Shown here: positions 6,057 through 12,555 of the stretch, piece by piece
Layout: each line of letters starts with the position of its first letter
Position numbering within the stretch: the stretch's first letter is position 1
NCBI GenBank assembly: GCA_964627845.1
Contig: CAZVKL010000021.1
Location: 1-16,901 of the forward strand
Length of the DNA stretch: 16,901 bases
Direction of reading: 5' to 3'
Origin: DUUI01 sp964627845
GTDB lineage: Bacteria; Bacillota_I; Bacilli_A; Erysipelotrichales; Erysipelotrichaceae
Made by a program: the position numbers and the translations under genes
The notes under the pieces: generated by a model
Seen by the model: only the letters and a program-made list of their open reading frames with translations
The model's database searches: none
Told to the model about the DNA's origin: nothing

Positions 6057-6584
6057 ATGTTATTAATTGATACATATTTACAGGAAAAGAATTTAAAACG
6101 CTATGATGTTGCTAAAAGATCAGGTGTGAGCCAACAAGTTTTATCCAGTGCGAAGAATAAAAAGGCGTCTGAATTATCCATGAAGGTGATTGATGCGATT
6201 GCGATGACGGTCAATAAAACACCAGGAGCCGTTCTTGATGAACTTCATGAACTTGAAGATGAGAATCGTACTTTTGTGGCTAAAGACTTTGAGCGTTTAG
6301 TGATAGCTTTAGAAAACCAAGAAGATATCATTGTTATTAAGGGGGACTTCCTAGAGGAAGTAAGACCGATTGTTAATGCCCAGTTAACGTCGAATGAGAA
6401 AGAAGTGTTTGATATTGGTTTTAGAGGTTCAATGGTTTGGGTCGATATGATTCGAAAAGGGTATCAAAAACTGACTGGTAAAGATACGGATGAAGATAAG
6501 GTAAAGGAATATCTTAGAAATTATGATGTGTTAACTAATGCGAAGGATGAGATTATTTTACGTGATAGACGGACTCAGTATTGA
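6057..6584 (+). CDS. HTH (XRE-like) transcriptional regulator
   Basis: A 175-residue protein. Residues 1-60 form a helix-turn-helix of the XRE/Cro type (YDVAKRSGVSQQVLSSAKN, then SMKVIDAIAMTVNKTPGAVLDEL). Residues about 75-175 are an acidic, helical C-terminal domain I do not recognise, which may sense a signal or dimerise. The start at 6057 is preferred because GAGGTG (6045-6050) sits 6 bases upstream; an in-frame GTG at 6048 would be part of that site. It diverges from the ArsC/Spx-like-yaaA pair and has a repeated near-palindrome at its promoter, so autoregulation and control of the redox pair are likely (inference). Stop is TGA. Confidence 0.8.
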   Translation: MLLIDTYLQEKNLKRYDVAKRSGVSQQVLSSAKNKKASELSMKVIDAIAMTVNKTPGAVLDELHELEDENRTFVAKDFERLVIALENQEDIIVIKGDFLEEVRPIVNAQLTSNEKEVFDIGFRGSMVWVDMIRKGYQKLTGKDTDEDKVKEYLRNYDVLTNAKDEIILRDRRTQY

Positions 6585-6612
6585 TACTTTTGATTGCTAA
6601 GTATTCTTTGTT
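6583..6612 (+). terminator. Possible weak terminator after the HTH gene
   Basis: GATACTT (6583-6589) can pair with AAGTATT (6599-6605), including one G-U pair, followed by a T-rich stretch. The stem is AT-rich and overlaps the presumed -35 of the next gene, so the call is tentative. Confidence 0.35.
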
Positions 6613-6622
6613 TTCATAAAAT
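6594..6622 (+). promoter_or_regulatory. Candidate promoter of the ZIP transporter gene
   Basis: TTGCTA (6594-6599), 17-base spacer, TAAAAT (6617-6622). It is followed by a GAAGG ribosome binding site 4 bases before ATG 6645. Confidence 0.4.
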
Positions 6623-6644
6623 AGGCACTTAGAAAGAAGGTAGT

Positions 6645-7439
6645 ATGTCTACAGAGAATTTTTGGTTAGCGTTTATGCTCACCATGTTTGCGGGATTGAG
6701 CACAGGCATTGGTGGACTAATCGCATTATTTACAAAAAGAGAGAACACGCGCTTTTTATCAAGTTCCTTAGGTTTTTCAGCGGGTGTGATGATTTATGTG
6801 TCGTTTATTGAAATATTACCTAAAGCCCAAGAAAGTTTAGTCACACAGATGGGTGATAAGGGTGCGTAGATTACGTTATTATCGTTTTTTGGTGGCATGG
6901 CCTTAATTGGTTTAATTGACCATTTTATACCAGAAGATCAGAACCCGCATGAAATTGTTAATCCGGATGAAATGGATCAAAGTAAGAATAAGAAATTGTA
7001 TCGAATGGGGACGCTGACTGCTTTGGCGATTGCCATCCATAATTTTCCAGAGGGCTTAGCGACCTTTATTGCGGCGTTACAGGATCCTACTATTGCGATT
7101 CCTATTGTGTTTGCGATTGCTTTACATAACATTCCTGAGGGAGTGGCTGTGGCGGTTCCAATCTTTCATGCGACGGATTCTAAAAAGAAGGCTTTTATCT
7201 ATTCTTTATTATCGGGCTTAGCTGAACCTTTGGGGGCAGTTGTTGGTTGGGTACTGCTTAGTCCGTTTATGAATGAAGCAACTTATGGGATTATCTTTGG
7301 TTTAGTGGCAGGAATTATGGTCTTTATTTCGATCGATGAATTACTGCCTGCTGCTGAAGAATTTGGTGAACATCACCTATCCATTTATGGAATGGTAGGG
7401 GGCATGGCCCTGATGGCAATGAGTTTATTACTGTTTTAG
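6645..7439 (+). pseudogene. ZIP family (ZupT-type) metal transporter interrupted by in-frame TAG
   Basis: The two open segments 6645-6869 and 6897-7439 are in one frame and together make one ZIP protein of about 264 residues, the normal ZupT length. The first part holds helices 1-2. The TAG at codon 75 (6867-6869) falls just before helix 3 (ITLLSFFGGMALIGLID). The second part holds the metal-binding motifs HNFPEG (132-137) and HNIPEG (161-166), and AEP near residue 193. ZIP proteins import Zn2+, Fe2+ or Mn2+. The rest is well conserved and shows no other lesion, so this is a fresh nonsense mutation, a sequencing error, or suppression. Restart at ATG 6897 lies inside a helix and lacks a ribosome binding site. 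Confidence 0.85.
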
Positions 7440-7449
7440 ATTATGGTAT

Positions 7450-7477
7450 TTGCAAAGTCGATGTTGAATGGTATAAT
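7450..7477 (+). promoter_or_regulatory. Strong promoter of rplK-rplA
   Basis: A perfect TATAAT (7472-7477) with an extended TGG (7469-7471) lies 16 bases after TTGCAA (7450-7455). Transcription should start near 7484, giving a leader of about 80 bases before rplK. Confidence 0.75.
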
Positions 7478-7483
7478 ACTAAA

Positions 7484-7527
7484 GCACACTTGTGCCGTGG
7501 GAGGATGTGCAACCATTCTTTGACCAC
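7484..7527 (+). ncRNA. rplK leader, probable L1-binding autoregulatory RNA
   Basis: The leader begins with a tight hairpin, GCACA/TGTGC (7484-7495). It continues with GTGGGAGGATG (7497-7507) and, after a loop, TGACCAC (7521-7527), where GTGG and CCAC can pair. GTGGGAGG and GACCAC around an internal loop resemble the L1-binding elements in leaders of L11-L1 operons, which copy the 23S rRNA L1 site. Identification is by pattern memory, not by a covariance search. The downstream genes are the L11-L1 operon, as expected. Confidence 0.45.
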
Positions 7528-7562
7528 AACTCAAGAATTCAAAAATAAAAGGAGGAATTGCT

Positions 7563-7985
7563 ATGAGTAAAAAAGTTGCAAGACAAGTTAAGTTACAATT
7601 CCCTGCAGGTCAAGCAAGACCAGGTCCAGCTTTAGCTGGTGCGGGTATTAACATGCCACAATTCTGTAGTGCGTTTAACGATGCTACAAGAGATCGTATG
7701 GGAGATATCGTCCCTGTGATTATTAATGTCTATGATGACAAATCATTTGATTTTGTTCTTAAGACAACACCAGCTTCAATCTTATTAAAGAAAGCAGCTG
7801 GCGTAGGAAGTGGATCAGCGACCCCTCAATCTGCTAAAGTAGGTTCTATCACTAAAGCACAATTGGAGGAAATCGCGACTTACAAAATGCCTGATTTAAA
7901 TGCGAACACAGTTGAAGCAGCTATGAATATTGTTGCTGGTACTGCTCGTAATATGGGTATTACAATAGAAGGGATGGATGAATAA
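7563..7985 (+). CDS. rplK: 50S ribosomal protein L11
   Basis: A 140-residue protein of normal length. The N-terminal domain has KLQFPAGQARPGPALAGAGINMPQFC; the PGPALAG segment is the thiostrepton/L10-stalk-base region. The C-terminal rRNA-binding domain contains KTTPASILLKKAAG and ends GTARNMGITIEG. L11 binds the GTPase-associated centre of 23S rRNA at the stalk base. An AAGGAGG ribosome binding site precedes the ATG. It is the first gene after a strong promoter and leader, with rplA 2 bases downstream. Confidence 0.97.
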   Translation: MSKKVARQVKLQFPAGQARPGPALAGAGINMPQFCSAFNDATRDRMGDIVPVIINVYDDKSFDFVLKTTPASILLKKAAGVGSGSATPQSAKVGSITKAQLEEIATYKMPDLNANTVEAAMNIVAGTARNMGITIEGMDE

Positions 7986-7987
7986 CC

Positions 7988-8677
7988 ATGGCTAAAATTG
8001 GTAAAAACTTTAAAAATGCGAAAGCTCAAGTTGAACAAGATAAAGCTTATGATGTCAAAGAAGCCATCGCTTTAATGAAAAAAATTAAATTTGCTAAGTT
8101 CGATGAATCAGTTGAAGTTTCATTTAACTTAAATGTTGACCCTCGTCATGCTGACCAACAAATCCGTGGCGCAATGGTCTTACCTCATGGAACTGGTAAA
8201 TCTCAAAAAGTCCTTGTTATTACTCAAGGCGATAAAGTACAAGAAGCTAAAGATGCTGGTGCTGACTTTGTTGGTGCTGCTGAATATTTAGAAGACATTA
8301 AAAATGGTTGGTTTGACTTCGATGTCATTGTTGCAACGCCAGATATGATGTCTGAATTAGGGAAACTGGGACGTGTATTAGGGCCTAAAGGATTAATGCC
8401 TAACCCTAAAACTGGAACGGTTACTCAAGATATTGCGAATGCTGTTGAAGAAATTAAAAAAGGGAAAGTTGAATACCGTGTTGATAAACAAGGGAACATC
8501 AACGTTCTAATTGGTAAGTCTTCATTTGAAGAAGATCAACTATATGATAACTTCAGTGCATTATTCAATACAATTTATAGAGCTAGACCTGCTGCTGTTA
8601 AAGGAACGTTCATTAAGAACTTAGTCATCTCTACAACAATGGGACCTGGTGTCAAAGTTTCGACTGATTCATTTTAG
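7988..8677 (+). CDS. rplA: 50S ribosomal protein L1
   Basis: A 229-residue protein of normal length. It shows the L1 signatures VEVSFNLNVDPRHADQQIRG (about 37-56), the second domain with GADFVGAAEYL and DVIVATPDMM, the hallmark LGRVLGPKGLMPNPKTGTVT (about 126-145), and the C-terminal ARPAAVKGTFIKN and STTMGPGVKV. L1 forms the mobile stalk of the large subunit that helps release E-site tRNA, and it usually represses its own operon by binding the mRNA leader. It starts 2 bases after the rplK stop. A strong terminator follows, so in this genome rplK-rplA is a closed unit separate from rplJ-rplL. Confidence 0.97.
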   Translation: MAKIGKNFKNAKAQVEQDKAYDVKEAIALMKKIKFAKFDESVEVSFNLNVDPRHADQQIRGAMVLPHGTGKSQKVLVITQGDKVQEAKDAGADFVGAAEYLEDIKNGWFDFDVIVATPDMMSELGKLGRVLGPKGLMPNPKTGTVTQDIANAVEEIKKGKVEYRVDKQGNINVLIGKSSFEEDQLYDNFSALFNTIYRARPAAVKGTFIKNLVISTTMGPGVKVSTDSF

Positions 8678-8704
8678 TCGGTTGTAAAATGATTTAAAAA
8701 AACG

Positions 8705-8746
8705 AGAGTTTATTTCATAATAAAGTGGAATTAACTCTTTTCTTTT
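8705..8746 (+). terminator. Rho-independent terminator after rplA
   Basis: Two arms, AGAGTT (8705-8710) plus ATTTCAT and GTGGAAT plus AACTCT (8733-8738), form a stem of about 13 pairs with one internal mismatch and a 6-base AATAAA loop. A TTTTCTTTT tail follows. It ends the rplK-rplA transcript 14 bases before the MATE gene. Confidence 0.8.
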
Positions 8747-8759
8747 AGAAGGGGCCTTT

Positions 8760-10118
8760 ATGAGTGTTAGTACAAGAGAACAACAATTAAAAGAAAAACC
8801 AATAAAACCACTGTTCTGGCAATTTTCTATTCCAGCCATAACAGGCATGGTGGTACAAGCTTTATATAACATTATCGATCGAATCTTTATTGGTCATATG
8901 CCACAAAATAGCGCATTAGCCATGGGTGGTTTAGGGATTTCGATGCCAATTCTATTTATCTTAATGGGTTTCTCCATGTTATTTGGGATTGGTGCCGGCG
9001 CAAATATTTCAATTCGGTTGGGGGAACAACGCTATCAACGCGCTCAACAAATTTTTCAACATGCTTTAATCATGTTGGGAATCAGCACCCTTATTCTAGT
9101 CTCAATTGGTTTGTTTAATACGGATGCTATTTTACGATTGTTTGGTGCGACTGAAAACAACTTGCCCTATGCTCGAGATTATTTGAGAATCATCTTGGTA
9201 GGTAATATTTGGAATACATTCGCGTTTGCCTTTACGCATATGATTCGTGCTGAGGGCAGCCCTAAAGTGGCCATGACCAGTATGCTGATAGGAGCGATTA
9301 CCAATACAATTTTAGACCCGATCTTTATTTATACATTTGATATGGGGGTTAAGGGTGCTGCTTACGCAACAATCATTGCTCAGTTTGGTTCATTTTTATG
9401 GTCATTAAGATATTACTATTCACAACAAGCCATTATGAAAATTCAGTTTAAGGACCGATTTGATTTCAAAATTGTCATGTCCATAATGGCCATTGGTGTG
9501 AGTCCTTTCTTTATCCAAATTGCGGGAAGTGTTGTTGGTGCGCTGATGAACAATCAACTAGCTTATTATGGTGGTGAGATTGCTCAATCTGCGTATATTG
9601 CTTTTATGTCAATCACACAATTGGTCTATATGCCAATCTTTGGTATGAACCAAGGGTTACAACCGATTGTTGGCTTTAATTATGGTGCTAAGAATTATCA
9701 ACGCGCCAAAGATGCGAATAAACTAGGATTAATTTATGCCACAATCCTTTGTTGTCTTGGTTGGCTTGCTTGTGTCTTAATGCCAGAGTTTCTAGTGCAG
9801 CTAGTGACCAATGACCCGGAAGTAATCATGGTCTCTTCGACTGGTCTACGGGTGATTACTGCAGCAATGTTTATGGTTGGTATTCAAATTATTAGTTCAA
9901 ACTTCTTCCATTCGATTGGTAAAGCAAAAGTGAGTTTCTTATTATCGTTTTTAAGACAACTAGCATTGTTAGCGCCATTAATTTTATTACTACCAAGATT
10001 CTTAGGCTTGGGTGGAATTTGGATGGCTGTTCCAATTGCGGATAGTGTAGCGACGATCGTTACGATTGTTGCTCTGGTTTATCAATACAAACAGATGGAC
10101 AAAACAAAACAGGCTTAG
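8760..10118 (+). CDS. MATE family multidrug/cation exporter
   Basis: A 452-residue integral membrane protein of typical MATE length with about 12 hydrophobic helices in two related halves. The family start FWQFSIPAITGMVVQALYNI (about 19-38) and IIDRIFIGH, the repeat-half motif MIRAEGSPKVAM near 160-171, and the second-half signature GMNQGLQPIVGFNYGAKNYQRA (about 296-317) are clear, closest in feel to the MepA/NorM-type exporters of Firmicutes. MATE proteins expel organic cations and drugs using Na+ or H+ gradients. An AAGGGG ribosome binding site precedes the ATG. No separate promoter is obvious, so it may depend on readthrough of the rplA terminator. It is an unusual gene to find between rplA and rplJ. 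Confidence 0.93.
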   Translation: MSVSTREQQLKEKPIKPLFWQFSIPAITGMVVQALYNIIDRIFIGHMPQNSALAMGGLGISMPILFILMGFSMLFGIGAGANISIRLGEQRYQRAQQIFQHALIMLGISTLILVSIGLFNTDAILRLFGATENNLPYARDYLRIILVGNIWNTFAFAFTHMIRAEGSPKVAMTSMLIGAITNTILDPIFIYTFDMGVKGAAYATIIAQFGSFLWSLRYYYSQQAIMKIQFKDRFDFKIVMSIMAIGVSPFFIQIAGSVVGALMNNQLAYYGGEIAQSAYIAFMSITQLVYMPIFGMNQGLQPIVGFNYGAKNYQRAKDANKLGLIYATILCCLGWLACVLMPEFLVQLVTNDPEVIMVSSTGLRVITAAMFMVGIQIISSNFFHSIGKAKVSFLLSFLRQLALLAPLILLLPRFLGLGGIWMAVPIADSVATIVTIVALVYQYKQMDKTKQA

Positions 10119-10127
10119 GCCTGTTTT
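10106..10127. terminator. Bidirectional terminator shared by MATE and hydrolase genes
   Basis: AAAACAGGC (10106-10114) pairs perfectly with GCCTGTTTT (10119-10127) around a 4-base loop, with T-runs on both strands. The loop holds most of the TAG of the plus-strand MATE gene (10116-10118). The minus-strand gene ends at 10126-10128. One compact hairpin thus serves two convergent genes. Confidence 0.85.
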
Positions 10128-11082
10128 AGTTTATGTATTCATTTACGAGTTGGTTGATTTGACCGATATGGATTTTTCCGCTTGTGCCTAAAGAGGTTAA
10201 TACTGAGATGGCATAAGGGTTATCATCCAGCACTAACCCAATTGATGAATAGTAGATATTATAGTTTCCATGTTTTTGAAAGGTAGAGTAAGGCATGGTT
10301 TCATTTAAATATTCGGTTGGAAATGAATTGGCCATGTCGTTCAATAAGAGTTCATACTCATCTTGAAATTGATAAAGGTAAACGAGTAAATCGTTGGTAT
10401 ATTGAGATGTTAAATAATTTTGTGGTTCAAAGAAATGATCATCAACATCATGGGATGCATATTGCAGGGCATCCCTTCGATAAGTGGTCCATCCGCCATA
10501 ACTTTGGTATAAAACGCGAGCCGCTGTATTATCAGAGAACTGAATCATGTCGGCTAATAATGTTCGTAAATCGATGACATCGCCAGGACCATAATATTCA
10601 TAGAGGGGGCCACCTTCTTCAAAATGGTGTCCTTCTAAGATATATGGATCTTCTAGATTTAAATTGCCATTATTAATTTCATCGTAATATAACATCGCTA
10701 AGGGTAACTTATAGGTGCTAGCTGCTCTAAAAGGTGTCAGGTAATTGATTTTTACTTCTTCATTTGTAGTTAAATCGGTGATGAATATCGATATTTGATC
10801 TTGTTCTATTTGGTTCTCTTCTAAATAGTTACTGAGTGCTTGTTCTAAATCCTCTAATCTTGGTTCTGGCTCAGGCTCAGGTTCAGGCTCGGGTTCTGGC
10901 TCTGGTTTGGGCTCTGGCTCCGGGTTTTTAACCTCCGGTTTGGGCTTGGGCTCAGGCTCAGGATTTACAATCACAGGTGTTGTCAATTCTGAGTCAACAA
11001 GTGGTGTTCTACCAAATAAAAAGAATAACGTTAATAAGATAAAGGCTGACATTAGAGTTAATTTTATTATTTTCTTTAACAT
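10126..11082 (-). CDS. Membrane-anchored beta-lactamase-fold serine hydrolase
   Basis: A 318-residue protein. Residues 5-23 are an uncleaved-looking hydrophobic anchor. Residues 41-74 are a Pro-Glu/Pro-Lys repeat linker. About 78-318 is a class A beta-lactamase/PBP-like domain with the catalytic SxxK (S122-T-Y-K125 in AASTYKLPLA), the SDN triad element (S183-D-N185), and KHG (270-272) in place of KTG before the last strands. A Glu166-type residue of true class A enzymes is not clearly placed, so antibiotic hydrolysis is unproven; a D,D-peptidase-like or other acyl-hydrolase role is possible. It acts outside the cell. A GGAAGGA ribosome binding site lies 8 bases from the ATG, and it has a strong promoter divergent from rplJ. 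Confidence 0.85.
   Translation of the reverse strand: MLKKIIKLTLMSAFILLTLFFLFGRTPLVDSELTTPVIVNPEPEPKPKPEVKNPEPEPKPEPEPEPEPEPEPEPRLEDLEQALSNYLEENQIEQDQISIFITDLTTNEEVKINYLTPFRAASTYKLPLAMLYYDEINNGNLNLEDPYILEGHHFEEGGPLYEYYGPGDVIDLRTLLADMIQFSDNTAARVLYQSYGGWTTYRRDALQYASHDVDDHFFEPQNYLTSQYTNDLLVYLYQFQDEYELLLNDMANSFPTEYLNETMPYSTFQKHGNYNIYYSSIGLVLDDNPYAISVLTSLGTSGKIHIGQINQLVNEYIN
10861..10962. repeat. Degenerate hexanucleotide-type repeat coding a Pro-Glu linker
   Basis: About 100 bases of imperfect GGCTC(A/T/G)GG(T/C)T-like units encode alternating Pro-Glu and Pro-Lys. It forms the stiff, charged spacer between the membrane anchor and the hydrolase domain. Such tracts can change length by slippage in multiples of 6 without breaking the frame. 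Confidence 0.75.
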
Positions 11083-11103
11083 ATCAATATTCCTTCCGAT
11101 TTA

Positions 11104-11131
11104 ATTATAGTAACAGGAGATTCTTTGTCAA
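11104..11131 (-). promoter_or_regulatory. Promoter of the beta-lactamase-fold hydrolase
   Basis: On the minus strand a perfect TTGACA (11131-11126) and a perfect TATAAT (11109-11104) are separated by 16 bases, just upstream of the GGAAGGA and ATG. Its -35 is 5 bases from the -35 of the rplJ promoter on the other strand. Confidence 0.75.
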
Positions 11132-11136
11132 TTCTC

Positions 11137-11165
11137 TTGACAGAAAAACTTAGTTTGGTTATACT
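11137..11165 (+). promoter_or_regulatory. Promoter of rplJ-rplL
   Basis: A perfect TTGACA (11137-11142), exact 17-base spacer, and TATACT (11160-11165). The start would be near 11172, at the upstream edge of the L10 leader. Confidence 0.85.
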
Positions 11166-11174
11166 AAGCCATGT

Positions 11175-11250
11175 TAATCAATACCCAAGACAGTAACTGC
11201 GCAAGCTTAATTTGTTACCGAGGTAAAAGAAGTCATTTTATTAATTCTTT
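11175..11250 (+). ncRNA. Ribosomal protein L10 leader RNA
   Basis: The sequence ACCCAAGACAGTAACTGC (from 11183), pairing arms GTAAC (11193-11197) and GTTAC (11214-11218), and the CCGAGGTAA stretch following them match the arrangement of the L10 leader of Firmicutes (Rfam L10_leader), where the L10-L12 complex binds and represses its own operon. It sits between the rplJ promoter and an attenuator hairpin, the expected place. No covariance-model score was computed. Confidence 0.8.
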
Positions 11251-11251
11251 T

Positions 11252-11280
11252 AACTCGCAGTCTTAAAGCGAGTTTTTATT
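11252..11280 (+). terminator. Attenuator terminator of the L10 leader
   Basis: AACTCGC (11252-11258) pairs with GCGAGTT (11268-11274) around a 9-base loop, followed by TTTTTATTTT. It lies downstream of the L10-binding region and upstream of rplJ, as in leaders where protein binding favours termination. Confidence 0.8.
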
Positions 11281-11316
11281 TTGGATATTGAAACAAGAAA
11301 AAGGAGGCAACGATTA

Positions 11317-12165
11317 GTGAGAGAACAAATCTTAAATGAAAAAGTCGAATTAGTTAGCGAAATTAAAGATCGATTCACCAACGCGGTATCTGCTGTTGTC
11401 GTTGAATATCGTGGACTTAATGTTGCGGCAATCACTGATTTACGTGCTCAACTCCATCAAGAAGGAGTCGAATTCAAAGTATATAAGAATACAATGACTC
11501 GTCGCGCTGTTGAAGATGCTGGTTTAAATGATTTATTAGAATCATTAACTGGCCCTAACGCAATCGCATTCTCTGATGATGCAGTGGCACCAAGTCGTAT
11601 CTTAAGCAAATTCGCTAAGAAAAATAAGGCTTTAGTCATTAAACAAGGAATGGTTGAAGGTGAAGTTGTCAATGCTGACAAGATTAAAGAACTTTCAGAA
11701 CTTCCAAACAAAGAAGGTATGTTGGCGATGTTACTTGGCGCTCTACAATCTCCATTAAGAGATTTCGCATGGGCCGTCAAACAAATTAGTGAACTAGACA
11801 CTACCGAAGCTGGGGAAGAAACAACTCAAGAAGAAGTTTCTGAAGCAGAACAAACCGCTCAACAAGATGCAGTTGAAGAAGGCGAAAAAGTCGTAGAAGA
11901 AGCACCTGAAGACACAACAACATCAGAAGTTGAAGTCGAAAGTGCAGAAGAAACTGTACAAGAAGTTGAAGAAAAAGAAGCAACTGAAGAATCAGCACAA
12001 GAAGTTGAAACAACTCAAGAAACAACTGAAGTCGCTGAATTAGATGAAGAGGTTGATACACAAGTTGAAGATGAAAATAAAAACGTTGAAGAACTTGTTG
12101 ATGAACAACCACAAGAAGAAAATGAAACTTTAAAAGAAGTAGCAGAATCAGAGGAGGAAAAATAG
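11317..12165 (+). CDS. rplJ: 50S ribosomal protein L10 with long acidic C-terminal extension
   Basis: A 282-residue protein; L10 is normally about 165-175. Residues 1-160 are ordinary L10: VVVEYRGLNVAAITDLR (about 27-43), FKVYKNTMTRRA, LTGPNAIAF and LLGALQSPLRDFAWAVKQI at the base of the L7/L12-binding helix. From about residue 166 to the end the protein is a low-complexity tail dominated by Glu, with Thr, Val, Gln, Asp and only about five Lys. L10 anchors L7/L12 dimers on the ribosomal stalk. The start GTG 11317 is chosen for AGGAGG at 11302-11307; an in-frame TTG at 11281 lies in the attenuator tail and is rejected. The ribosome binding site of rplL is made by its last codons. Confidence 0.95.
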   Translation: MREQILNEKVELVSEIKDRFTNAVSAVVVEYRGLNVAAITDLRAQLHQEGVEFKVYKNTMTRRAVEDAGLNDLLESLTGPNAIAFSDDAVAPSRILSKFAKKNKALVIKQGMVEGEVVNADKIKELSELPNKEGMLAMLLGALQSPLRDFAWAVKQISELDTTEAGEETTQEEVSEAEQTAQQDAVEEGEKVVEEAPEDTTTSEVEVESAEETVQEVEEKEATEESAQEVETTQETTEVAELDEEVDTQVEDENKNVEELVDEQPQEENETLKEVAESEEEK

Positions 12166-12166
12166 A

Positions 12167-12541
12167 ATGGCAAAATTAACAGCTCAAGAAATGATTGATT
12201 CTCTAAAAGAGATGACAATCTTAGAACTAAATGATTTAATCAAAGCAGTAGAAGAAGAATTTGGCGTAACAGCAGCAGCCCCTACAGCAGTGGTAGCAGG
12301 ACCTGCAGCAGCTGAAGAAGAAGAAGGACCAAGCGAAGTAACCGTAACACTTAAAGAAGTTGGTGGATCTAAAGTAGGTGTCATCAAAGTTGTACGTGAA
12401 ATTACTGGATTAGGAATGATGGAAGCTAAGAAATTAGTTGACGCTGCACCTGCTCCAATCAAAGAAAACATCAAGCCAGAAGAAGCTGAAGAAATCAAAG
12501 CTAAATTACAAGAAGCTGGCGCTGTTGTCGAAGTTAAATAG
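12167..12541 (+). CDS. rplL: 50S ribosomal protein L7/L12
   Basis: A 124-residue protein of normal length. The N-terminal dimerisation helix region (1-34) contains LTAQEMIDSLKEMTILELNDL; an alanine/glycine-rich hinge covers about 36-54. The C-terminal factor-binding domain (about 56-124) has the conserved GGSKVGVIKVVREITGLGMMEAKKLVDAAPAPIKE. It is the multi-copy stalk protein that recruits translational GTPases. The ATG is one base after the TAG of rplJ, with GGAGG in the rplJ tail as ribosome binding site. No terminator stands between it and the methyltransferase; the first hairpin is inside the methyltransferase gene. Confidence 0.97.
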   Translation: MAKLTAQEMIDSLKEMTILELNDLIKAVEEEFGVTAAAPTAVVAGPAAAEEEEGPSEVTVTLKEVGGSKVGVIKVVREITGLGMMEAKKLVDAAPAPIKENIKPEEAEEIKAKLQEAGAVVEVK

Positions 12542-12555
12542 TACCCACGCTTTTA

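Noticed and set aside
6897..7439. Second half of the ZIP gene as an independent gene from ATG 6897
   Set aside because: The ATG lies within a predicted membrane helix and has no Shine-Dalgarno; the frame is continuous with the upstream part.
11281..11316. Upstream TTG start for rplJ
   Set aside because: It would begin in the attenuator tail and include the AGGAGG ribosome binding site; GTG 11317 fits the L10 N-terminus.
11801..12112. Leucine-rich 103-codon minus-strand ORF
   Set aside because: It is the antisense of the GAA/CAA-rich acidic tail of rplJ (GAA reads as TTC, CAA as TTG on the other strand); no ribosome binding site or promoter.
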